A stretch of 64,000 bases of DNA from Piscicola geometra (Eukaryota; Annelida; Clitellata; Hirudinida; Piscicolidae): positions 68,501 to 132,500 of the forward strand of contig OX030970.1 of assembly GCA_943735955.1 (NCBI GenBank), in the 5' to 3' direction. Shown piece after piece: positions 57,119 through 63,996 of the stretch. The translations under genes were made by a program, and so were the position numbers. The notes under the pieces are model-generated. The model saw only the letters and a program-made list of their open reading frames with translations, was not told where the DNA came from and ran no database searches. How positions within the stretch are numbered: position 1 is the first letter of the stretch; each line of letters starts with the position of its first letter.

Positions 57119-59202
57119 AGACGATGAAGACGAACGATGAAGACGATGAAGACGATGAAGACGATGAAGACGATGAAGACGATGAAGACAATGAAGACGA
57201 TGAAGATGATGAAGACGATGAAGACGATGAAGACGATGAAGACGATGAAGACGATGAAGACGAAGAAGACGATGAAGACGGTGAGACGATGAAGACGGTG
57301 AAGACGGTGAAGAAGAACGATGAAGACGATGAAGACGGTGAAGACGGTGAAGACGGTGAAGACGAACGATGAAGACGATGAAGACGGTGAAGACGATGAA
57401 GACGATGAAGACGATAAAGACGGTGAAAACGATGAAGACGGTGAAGACGATGAAGACGATGAAGACGGTGAAGACGAACGATGAAGACGATGAAGACGAT
57501 GAAGACGATGAAGACGATGAAAACGATGAAGACGGTGAAGACGAACGATAAAGACGATGAAGACGGTGAAGACGATGAAGACGATGAAGACGGTGAAGAC
57601 GGTGAAGACGATGAAGACGATGAAGAAGATGAAGACGATGAAGACGATGAAAACGATGAAGACGGTGAAGACGAACGATAAAGACGATGAAGACGGTGAA
57701 GACGACCGGTGAAGACGATGAAAACGGTAAAGACGGTGAAGACGATGAAAACGATGAAGAAGATGAAGACGATGAAGACGATGAAGACGATGAAGACGAT
57801 GAAGACGGTGAAAACGATGAAGACGATGAAGACGGTGAAGACGGTGAAGACGATGAAGACGATGAAGACGGTGAAGACGAACGATGAAGACGATGAAGAC
57901 GAACGATGAAGACGATGAAGACGGTGACGACGGTGAAGACGATGAAGACGGTGAAGACGATGAAGACGGTGAAGACGATGAAGACGGTGAAGACGATGAA
58001 GACGGTGAAGACGATGAAGACGGTGAAGACGATGAAGACGGTGAAGACGATGAAGACGGTGAAGACGATGAAGACGGTGAAGACGATGAAGACGGTGAAG
58101 ACGATGAAGACGGTGAAGACGATGAAGACGATGAAGACGAACGATGAAGACGGTGAAAACGGAGAAAACGCTGAAGACGGTGAAGACGATGAAGACGGTG
58201 AAGATGGTGAAGACGGTGAAGACGGTGAAGACGGTGAAGACGGTGAAGACGGTGAAGACGGTGAAGACGGTGAAGACGATGAAGACGGTGAAGACGATGA
58301 AGACGGTGAAGACGATGAAGACGGTGAAGACGGTGAAGACGAACGATGAAGACGATGAAGACGGTGAAGACGATGAAGACGGTGAAGACGAAAAAGACGG
58401 TGAAGACGATGAAGACGGTGAAGACGATGAAGACGGTGAAGACGATGAAGACGGTGAAGACGATGAGGACGGTGAAGACGATGAAGACGATGAAGACGAT
58501 GAAGACGATGAAGACGATGAAGACGACGAAGACGATGAAGACGATAAGGACGATGAAGACGATGAAGACGGTGAAGACGAACGATAACGACGATGAAGAC
58601 GATGAAGACGGTGAAGACGGTGAAGACGATGAAGACGATGAAGACGATGAAGACGGTGAAGACGGTGAAGACGATGAAGACGGTGAAAACGGTGAAGACG
58701 ATGAAGACGATGAAGACGGTGAAGACGAACGATGAAGACGATGAAGACGGTGAAGACGATGAAGACGGTGAAGACGATGAAGACGGTGAAGACGATGAGG
58801 ACGGTGAAGACGATGAAGACGATGAAGACGATGAAGACGGTAAAGACGATGAAGACGGTGAAGACGGTGAAGACGATGAAGACGATGAAGACGGTGAAGA
58901 CGGTGAAGACGAACGATGACGACGATGAAGACGATGGAGACGATGAAGACGGTGAAGACGGTGAAGACGGTGAAGACGATGAAGAGGATGAAGACGGTGA
59001 AGACGATGAAGACGGTGAAGACGGTGAAGACGATGAAGACGATGAAGACGGTGAAGACGGTGAAGACGGTGAAGACGGTGAAGACGGTGAAGACGATGAA
59101 GACGATGAAGACGATGAAGACGATGAAGACGGTGAAGACGGTGAAGACGGTGAAGACGGTGAAGACGATGAAGACGGTGAAGACGATGAAGACGATGAAG
59201 AC
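57119..59202. repeat. Right end of the array
   Basis: Here the ordered HOR pattern fades: gataaagacg/gaccggtg units at 57,549 and 57,679, a GAT/GGT dimer run (57,930-58,125), a gaaaacggag landmark at 58,154, then mixed units. From about 58,919 to the end no 13-bp monomer is seen, and variants such as gatgacgacg, gaagaggat and gatggagac appear. More diverged, less structured monomers at an edge are typical of satellite arrays homogenised from the inside. Confidence 0.75.
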
Positions 59203-59247
59203 TACAACAGTCACAACAACAACAACACCCACAACAACAACAGCATC
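59203..59247. repeat. ACA-rich spacer at the array junction
   Basis: The array breaks off within a monomer and is followed by about 45 bp of imperfect CAA/ACA repeats with one accccac interruption. This is the exact boundary between satellite and unique DNA. No target-site signature can be recognised because the left boundary is outside the window. Confidence 0.8.
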
Positions 59248-59336
59248 TCATGAGCACATGACGGCCAATACGAAGCCAAAAAACTTATCTTCTTCCTCTT
59301 CTTCTTCTTATTCACCACAAACCTAACCCTAACCCT
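59248..59336 (+). repeat. Dispersed repeat, copy 1, ending in two telomere-like units
   Basis: The segment opens with tcatgagcacatga, continues ggccaatacg and a CT-rich stretch, and ends ctaaccctaaccct (59,323-59,336). A collinear direct copy lies at 63,232-63,324, with the first 35 bp differing at only a few positions and the ctaaccct end at nearly the same spacing (offsets 3,984 and 3,988). It is therefore a genuine repeat. Family unknown. The ctaaccct part is just over two units of the common animal telomere repeat and is too short to be a telomere. Confidence 0.75.
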
Positions 59337-59337
59337 A

Positions 59338-59683
59338 TTCCTTTGGTGCCAAACTCACCTTAAGTATGCAGCTCTTTCTTGGTCTGGTTTTGCTAATCAG
59401 CCACACATTAAGCAGCTCCAGTCCCTAATTAATAAACTCATAAGATTTAACTACCTTCCCTCTCTCTTCCCATCTATCACTTCTATGTTTACCACTTTAG
59501 ACACCAAACTATTCTTTAAAATGTCTTCTAACTCTGACCACGTTCTTCACCATTTCTTACCCCCTCCTTAAAAAATCTACTCATAACTTAAGACCCCGTA
59601 AACACAATTTTGATACCCCTATATATACTACGCTTGAAAGTAAATCATTCCTCCCTCGTCTTCTTAAACATCACATTCTATAA
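59338..59683 (+). pseudogene. 5'-truncated, frameshifted C-terminus of a LINE reverse-transcriptase ORF
   Basis: Conceptual translation from 59,338 gives a run including LKYAALSWSGF, LINKLIRFNYLP and SNSDHVLHHFLPP up to a TAA at 59,569. A second frame, open from about 59,564, continues with STHNLRPRKHNFDTP and LESKSFLPRLLKHHIL before TAA at 59,681. Together these resemble the C-terminal tail that follows the reverse-transcriptase domain in non-LTR retrotransposons: a 'tyrosine-alanine...tryptophan-glycine-phenylalanine' segment, then 'SNxxHVLHxLLPP', then 'YNLRPRxHN'. The frame change near 59,564-59,569 breaks the reading frame. Only the last ~115 codons remain; endonuclease and catalytic RT parts are absent. 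The clade (I/Jockey-like or another) cannot be settled. The upstream edge abuts the ctaaccct end of the dispersed repeat. Confidence 0.72.
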
Positions 59684-59910
59684 TTTACATTTATATTTAT
59701 ATTATCATCTCTGATTCCTATTACCTATTTATTTACTTAATTATTACCTATTCACCATATCCTTTGTCTTGTATTATTTTTTTTCAAACCCTTATCATTA
59801 GCATCAGTATCCTATAATTATCTACTATTATCTAGTATCTTATGCAACATGTAACATGGCCTGCGTCTGTCAAACCGTGATCAATAAAGACTATAAAAAA
59901 AAATTAAAAA
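59684..59910 (+). mobile_element. 3' UTR and poly(A) tail of the truncated LINE
   Basis: AT-rich sequence follows the decayed ORF end and closes with aataaa at 59,883-59,888 and then an A-rich tail (59,894-59,910). A terminal A tract just downstream of a polyadenylation signal is what LINE reverse transcription leaves. The whole insertion is therefore about 59,338-59,910 in the plus orientation. It is an inactive remnant. Confidence 0.65.
59883..59888 (+). promoter_or_regulatory. Polyadenylation signal of the LINE remnant
   Basis: A canonical aataaa lies a few bases upstream of an A-rich tract, in the expected position at the 3' end of the truncated LINE. Confidence 0.6.
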
Positions 59911-60298
59911 TGTACTGCAGAAAAATCTTTTAGTGCTTTGCGGCATCTTAAGACTTAGTTGCGTGCACCTATGACTTCAAGCCTCGCTTGAATTCACTGG
60001 CCGTTTGTCATGCACATCAGGATATACCTGACAGTCTGGATTAAAAAGGTTAGCAAAAGAATTTGCTAGTCAGTCAGACATACGAAAAAGTCTTTTTGGA
60101 AATTGGAGTGAAAGAGCTGTGGGGTAGGGCAGGAGGACAGGCAGAGAGGGTATTTTATGTTATCTAAATATTCACTGTGGGCCAAAAAAATCTCCCAATG
60201 TATATTTGTTTATAACTTTGGCAAATTTAAATCTATTTGTAATTTTTTAAACTATTTGACTCAGAAACGAAGGGAAAACAAGATGTTATAATATTTAT
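59911..60298. other. Intergenic, no gene recognised
   Basis: Unique-looking sequence of mixed composition, with a purine-rich patch (ggggtagggcaggagg near 60,120) and an AT-rich right half. I see no open frame of note, RNA gene or repeat match to other parts of the window. Confidence 0.6.
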
Positions 60299-61717
60299 TT
60301 GATGGCTAGGGTTCCGAAGTCTTTCAAGTCGGCCTACATCACGCCACTGCTTAAGAAGCCAAGCCTTAAACTCACTGAAACTTCGTCGTACAGGCCTATT
60401 TCAAACTTGAGGGTGTTGTCCAAACTCATGGAAAGATTAGTTCTCCACAGAGTAGTCAACTACCTCGCAGAATTTCACCTTTTCCCTCCCTTGCAGTCAG
60501 CCTACTGTCGTCATCATTCGACAGAAACTGCCATAACCAAAGTCTTTTCAGACATCGTTAGGGCAGCAGATGACGGTAAGCTTACATTGTTAGTTTTGCT
60601 TGATCTATCGGCAGCTTTCGATCTGGTAGATCACGCAACACTGCTCCGAAGACTGCACATCTCCTATGGTTTCTCAGACTCTGCGTTAGAATGGTTTAGG
60701 GACTACTTAAATGACAGATGTTTTGACATCCGCTGTAGTGGGACAAAATCGACAATGTCGGTTTCCGCTGTAGGAGTCCCCCAAGGTTCAGTTCTTGGTC
60801 CTTTACTGTTCTCTTTGTACACTGGAGATTTGGAAAGAGTAGCAGCTAGACATGAGCTCGCTTTTCATCAGTACGCTGATGACACCCAGATTCACGGTCA
60901 TTGCATTAAAGGTCATCAGGCTGATCTGCAAGCAAGGGTGTCATCATGCATTGATGAAATTGCTGCTTGGATGAGTGCCAATCAACTGAAACTTAACTCC
61001 AGCAAAACTGAAGTTATCTGACTCTCATCCCGTCGAAACTCTACTCACACTCCCAAAGATCCAGTTCGCATTTGTCAGAACGAGATAATTCCTTCCGATA
61101 GTGTCAGAAACCTAGGAGTCTATTTCGACAAAGATCTCACCATGACGACACACATCAACAAGATGACTCAAACCTGCTTTGCTTCTTTACGCCAAATACG
61201 ATCCATAAGATGGTTATTGACCAAGGACTCACTGAGAACATTGGCTTCTGCTTTGGTTCTCAGTCGAATTGACTATGGCAATATCATTCTTACTGGGTTG
61301 CCAATGAAGCAGCTGCAGAAAATTCAGTCTATAATCAACACCACAGCTAGGCTCATAACAGGTGCTAGAAAGTATGATCACATCAGCCCTGTTCTCAAGG
61401 AGCTTCACTGGCTTCGTGTTGAAAATAGAATTGAATACAAAAACATCTTGTTAATGCACAAGTGTCTGTCTAATGAGTGCCCAGATTATTTGTCGAGTAG
61501 CATTGTCATGAGAGCAAGTCTTCCCCAGAGGGAAAGACTCAGGTCTGCTAGGTCAAGAGATGTAGTTCCACAGAGCTACAAACTCAAGTATGCAGGTGCA
61601 AGAAGCTTTTTTGTTGCAGCGCCGAATCTTTGGAATAGTCTTCCCAATAGACTCAAATCCCCGAGCTCGACCGCGACATTTAGCCGTTCCCTGAAAACGT
61701 ACTTGTTCGACCGATAA
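60299..61717 (+). pseudogene. CR1/L2-like LINE reverse transcriptase, 5'-truncated with one in-frame stop
   Basis: A single frame runs 60,299-61,717, interrupted once by TGA at 61,019-61,021. The first 240 residues contain the reverse-transcriptase core: SYRPISNL (about 30-37), LLDLSAAFD with the motif A aspartate (about 101-108), GVPQGSVLGPLL (159-170) and catalytic YADD (192-195). After the stop, the same frame gives NLGVYFDKDL, a DYGN segment, LHWLRVENRIEYK and FFVAAPNLWNSLP, the conserved C-terminal region of CR1/L2-group elements. It stops at TAA 61,715-61,717. The N-terminal endonuclease and first RT motifs are missing; homology begins abruptly at ~60,305 beside AT-rich DNA, the usual 5' truncation. 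The stop falls where relatives usually have a tryptophan codon, so one substitution may explain it. Apart from this the frame is well kept, suggesting a fairly young copy. It is not a host gene. Confidence 0.9.
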
Positions 61718-62235
61718 CAATAACTTACAAATTTACTGCTCATTTTTCATTAATCAATTTCTTGCTTCCCAATTTCATTCTTTTTTTATATTTATACAAA
61801 TGGTCAATAATAATTGTAAAATAAATAGCAATAATAATAAATAATAATAATAATATAATATAGATATTCACTTTTTTTTCTTAAATTTATTGTTATTATC
61901 ATTTAAGTTTCAATCATTAAAAAAAAAAATTTTTTTTTCTTTTTTTTTTTTTTTTTTTTCTATTTAAAAAAATAAAAAAAAAATAAATATATATGTATAT
62001 ATATGTATATATATATATGTATGTGTATATATATGTATATATGTGTTTATGTATATGTATGTATATATATATAAATGATCTCATTGTTAAATTTCAATAC
62101 CTTACTTCTCCTATACTTTCCATTTATTCATCTATCATTAATATTATTATCAAATTTTCCATAACCAAGTGGTCTTGAAGCCCGTCCGGGTTTACGCCAC
62201 GTTAATAATATTCGTCGTTGTATTGTATTGTATTG
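61718..62235 (+). mobile_element. 3' UTR and TATTG tail of the CR1/L2-like LINE
   Basis: After the ORF stop lies very AT-rich sequence, then gcccgtccgggtttacgcc (62,180-62,198) and a terminal (tattg)3 microsatellite at 62,221-62,235. CR1/L2-group elements end in short tandem repeats of a few bases instead of poly(A), so this tail fits the clade of the upstream ORF. The low-complexity tracts inside (next entry) probably expanded after insertion. Confidence 0.65.
61919..62075. repeat. Poly(A)/poly(T) and TATATG microsatellite
   Basis: An A run is followed by a nearly pure T tract (about 61,930-61,960), an A-rich stretch and an imperfect (tatatg)n/(tatgta)n microsatellite up to ~62,075. The short open frame this creates (61,993-62,178, mostly Tyr/Ile/Met) is only the microsatellite. 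Confidence 0.85.
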
Positions 62236-62472
62236 AATTTATATAGATGACAAATAATAAAAGGTACTGAAATCGCTTTTGTTTTCTTTCAAATCGCTCA
62301 AAGTGGCAATAGAAAAGTATTTTTATTGAGTATCAAACTTTTTTTCTAAATGTTTGGTGATACAAATATTAGTAGTTGATCTAATAATTTGCACTACAGC
62401 AAACAATACTCAATAGTATCGCTGGTACTGTATTGGTCGATACCGGTTCTTTGGTTCCAACCCTGGGGAGGA
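62236..62472. repeat. Possible small interspersed element with inverted repeat
   Basis: A perfect 10-bp inverted repeat, tattgagtat at 62,324-62,333 and atactcaata at 62,406-62,415, encloses a ~72-bp loop. The flanks hold ggtactgaaatcgc (62,263) and atcgctggtactg (62,418), and the segment ends ggttccaaccctgg, which loosely resembles a Pol III B box. A MITE or SINE remnant is possible, but no second copy is in the window. Confidence 0.3.
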
Positions 62473-62484
62473 CCCCCCCCCCCC
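62473..62484 (+). repeat. C12 homopolymer
   Basis: Twelve consecutive cytosines follow ggggagga. The length is prone to sequencing error and polymorphism. Confidence 0.95.
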
Positions 62485-62743
62485 AAGATTTTCCGCAGAT
62501 CGCCGCCTCTGGTTTGTAGGATAACAATGGAATAATATATTTATATATCTTTCAAATCATTTGACTTTTAAACATTGATTTGGGTTGTATTACAAATAAA
62601 ATTTCTTTTTTTCCATCTTGATTAACTCTAACTGAAACTTTAACTAAAAAAATTACTTAAACTGGAATAGTAACTGAAAAATTAAATTTCTCCTAACTGT
62701 AACTTGAACTTGAACTGAAAAATCCGAACTGGAAAATCACTGA
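62485..62743. other. AT-rich sequence with degenerate aactg repeats, no gene
   Basis: The first half is unremarkable AT-rich DNA. From about 62,624 to 62,735 the words taactg, aactgaa and aacttgaac recur irregularly, resembling a decayed short tandem repeat. No coding potential is seen. Confidence 0.5.
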
Positions 62744-63195
62744 GTTGAACTCATACACAGCCTCACCACAGCAACCTTTCTAAACTTTCAAATTACATTC
62801 AAAAACATCTCAACAAGAATACACATAAAACCCACCAATACATTCTCCCTCCTACACAAAAGTTCAAACTATCCTTCCCACACAATCAAAAGCATCTGCT
62901 CATCCTCCTTCATTCGATTCAGACGCCTCTCTACCCACAACTACGACTACATACACACATCAAAATCTTTCATCAAGTCACTATCCAACAGAGGCTACCA
63001 CACACAAATACCAACAACACTAACTTCGATCCTAAAACCCAAATCCTTCCATTAATAATACAATACTCTAATAGCAATCTCTCCCTTCTTACAAAAATTC
63101 AACAAGCCATCAAACACACCAAACATTTAACAACAAAAAAGCCAATCAACGCCTTTGAGGTTGGCAAACCCCTGGGCCGCCTCCTCCACCATTAA
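62744..63195 (+). pseudogene. Probable Penelope-like element reverse-transcriptase remnant
   Basis: A frame open from 62,744 to TAA at 63,053-63,055 reads in part IHIKPTNTFSLLHKSSNYPS, HTIKSI, IRFRRLS and SLSNRGYHTQI. The order 'KPTDxxxYLxxxSxHPxHxxxxI', then 'LRxRRICS', then 'RGY' is the region that follows the catalytic motifs in Penelope-like and related single-ORF reverse transcriptases. The frame shifts by one base near 63,049, after which PLIIQYSNSN...INAFEVGKPLGRLLHH is open to TAA at 63,193-63,195. That matches the position of the 'PLVVTYxxxxP...AFRRPKNLRDxLV' segment of the same proteins. The catalytic core is not visible upstream, and no GIY-YIG endonuclease is seen downstream. A decayed fragment of ~150 codons is the best reading. 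Assignment to family rests on motif memory and needs a profile search. Confidence 0.55.
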
Positions 63196-63231
63196 TAATT
63201 CTTCTCTTCCACCCCCACACACTTCCTCTTT

Positions 63232-63324
63232 TCATGAGCACATGATGGCCAATACGGCGCCAAAAACTGATCTCTTCTCTTCTACTTCTATTTCTTTAAA
63301 AAAACCTTCACTAACCCTAACCCT
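63232..63324 (+). repeat. Dispersed repeat, copy 2, ending in two telomere-like units
   Basis: Direct-orientation copy of 59,248-59,336, starting tcatgagcacatga and ending ctaaccctaaccct at 63,311-63,324. It begins 36 bp after the Penelope-like remnant and runs into an L2-like tail. Copy 1 instead sits between the satellite and another LINE. The shared part is thus a unit of its own or the edge of a larger element. Confidence 0.72.
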
Positions 63325-63428
63325 GAAAAAGTGGAGAGGGGGGGTCCTGATTCCAAGACGTATTTGTACGGAGCGCTTTTGTTCCCTACGCACAGGGCGC
63401 TATACAAATAATAAGTGATTGATTGATT
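63325..63428 (+). mobile_element. L2-like 3' tail (LINE or SINE end)
   Basis: The segment contains gagcgctttt (63,371-63,380), a short loop, then cagggcgctatacaaataa (63,393-63,411) and (gatt)3 at 63,417-63,428. An 'AGCGCTTT...GGCGCTATAtAAAT' hairpin followed by a short tandem repeat is the conserved 3' end of L2-clade LINEs and of SINEs that borrow their machinery. No A/B boxes or ORF are evident upstream, so only the tail can be named. Confidence 0.6.
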
Positions 63429-63741
63429 TATAAGTAATAATTATGATTATAATTAAAAAAACAGTTTTTTAAATCTATTTCGTTTGCATTCTACTCATCT
63501 TAAAATGAGAAATTATAATTTACGATAAATTAAAATTAAAATGTCACTAAAAGATCTTAATGAATCGGTTTTTACTAAATTAATTAATTTACTAATATAT
63601 ACGCCACAACTTTTACTCATTTTAGTGCAGAACCCATAGCCATATTTAGAGACGAGTAGAATACTTGCCCCTTTATTGGACGTGCTCTTCAAGTAAACAC
63701 AAGGCGTCTGTTTTAGTGATTCGAAGAAGCTTCAGGCTTGT
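63429..63741. other. AT-rich intergenic, no gene recognised
   Basis: Sequence of low complexity rich in aatta/taatt words. I see no frame, RNA gene or repeat shared with the rest of the window. Confidence 0.6.
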
Positions 63742-63996
63742 TTAGCATGCCATAATGTACACACAGCTGCCATACAATAACAAAGACTTGTGAGGGCCCT
63801 TTGAGACGGGCTTCAAGTTGATGACGGCTGCATGATGGACGAGACAGTGAGCAGGGAGGAGAGGAGTGAGGCAGCAGTATACAAAGTCACCCGCAGGAAA
63901 ACCTTCCACCCAGCAACTGAGGTGCTTGCCATCTTCAATGTTCATCATCAACCTCCACAAGCCCCTCACTACTCTCATCACTTTGAAACTCTTCAT
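63742..63996 (-). other. Unassigned 84-codon minus-strand frame in a GC-richer patch
   Basis: From about 63,740 to the window end the sequence is clearly less AT-rich than its left flank, and a minus-strand frame of 84 codons is open (ATG near 63,996, stop near 63,742). The product has Cys-rich and aromatic patches such as FVYCCLTPLLPAHC, but no domain I recognise. A second minus frame begins HEEFQSDESSEG and soon stops. It could be an exon edge, part of another transposon, or chance. The window ends before this can be judged. Confidence 0.2.

Larger units (their letters stand above)
1..59202. repeat. Giant 9-bp minisatellite array (gaagacgat)n
   Basis: One continuous tandem array fills this span and continues past the left edge. 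The core monomer is gaagacgat; the commonest variant is gaagacggt (A to G at position 8). A 13-bp form, gaagacgaacgat, recurs throughout, and rarer length variants of 8 bp (gaagacat, gaagacgt, gagacgat) and 10 bp also occur. Rare point variants act as landmarks: gaagacaat, gaagatgat, gatggagac, gatgtagac, gaacgataaag, gaccggtg, gaactatg. The plus strand is about 7/9 purine, and nearly every monomer carries one CpG. I see no interruption by unrelated DNA before 59,203. The last unit ends in gaagac at 59,202. No function is known or inferred. A centromeric, subtelomeric or heterochromatic location is possible but untested. Assembly error in copy number cannot be excluded. Confidence 0.98.

Noticed and set aside
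1..59202. CRISPR array
   Set aside because: Repeats are contiguous with no unique spacers, and unit length and composition do not fit.
1..59202. CENP-B box in the 13-mer (minus strand contains ttcg)
   Set aside because: The 17-bp consensus needs an A and CGGG at set places; these are not matched in the 13-mer or with the gatgtagac variant.
1..59202. Triplex- or G-quadruplex-forming DNA
   Set aside because: Each monomer is interrupted by C and T, so there are no long homopurine mirror repeats and no runs of three or more G in series.
18865..59232. Minus-strand reading frame of 13,455 codons, and similar ones at 21,899-59,257, 3,423-24,371, 7,913-18,697, 25,956-32,159 and 38,970-57,191
   Set aside because: The 9-mer has no minus-strand stop in any frame, so open frames of any length follow automatically. 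The 13-mers switch frames between Ser, Ile-Val-Phe and Arg-Leu-His tracts, the longest frames begin at GTG codons in the boundary DNA, and there is no domain.
1..59253. Numerous forward small frames reading (MKT)n-N-(DED)n-DER
   Set aside because: Each is set by the distance between 13-bp monomers. No ribosome-binding, splice or promoter context is seen, and the pattern is wholly predicted by the repeat.
59323..59336. Telomere at the array end
   Set aside because: Only just over two ctaaccc units are present, and non-telomeric DNA continues for another 4.6 kb.
59990..60004. 15-bp gaattcactggccgt identical to the lacZ-alpha/cloning-vector junction
   Set aside because: The match stops abruptly on both sides, inside ordinary AT-rich genomic sequence, so vector contamination is unlikely; chance identity.
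61993..62178. 61-codon forward frame rich in Tyr, Ile and Met
   Set aside because: It is a translation of the TATATG microsatellite in the LINE 3' region.
62420..62465. tRNA-like A/B box pair (ggttccaaccc)
   Set aside because: The B-box match is imperfect and no convincing A box or cloverleaf can be drawn; kept only as a hint under the inverted-repeat segment.
63155..63418. 87-codon forward frame
   Set aside because: It crosses the end of the Penelope-like remnant, the dispersed repeat and the L2-like tail, so it is composite repeat sequence and not a gene.
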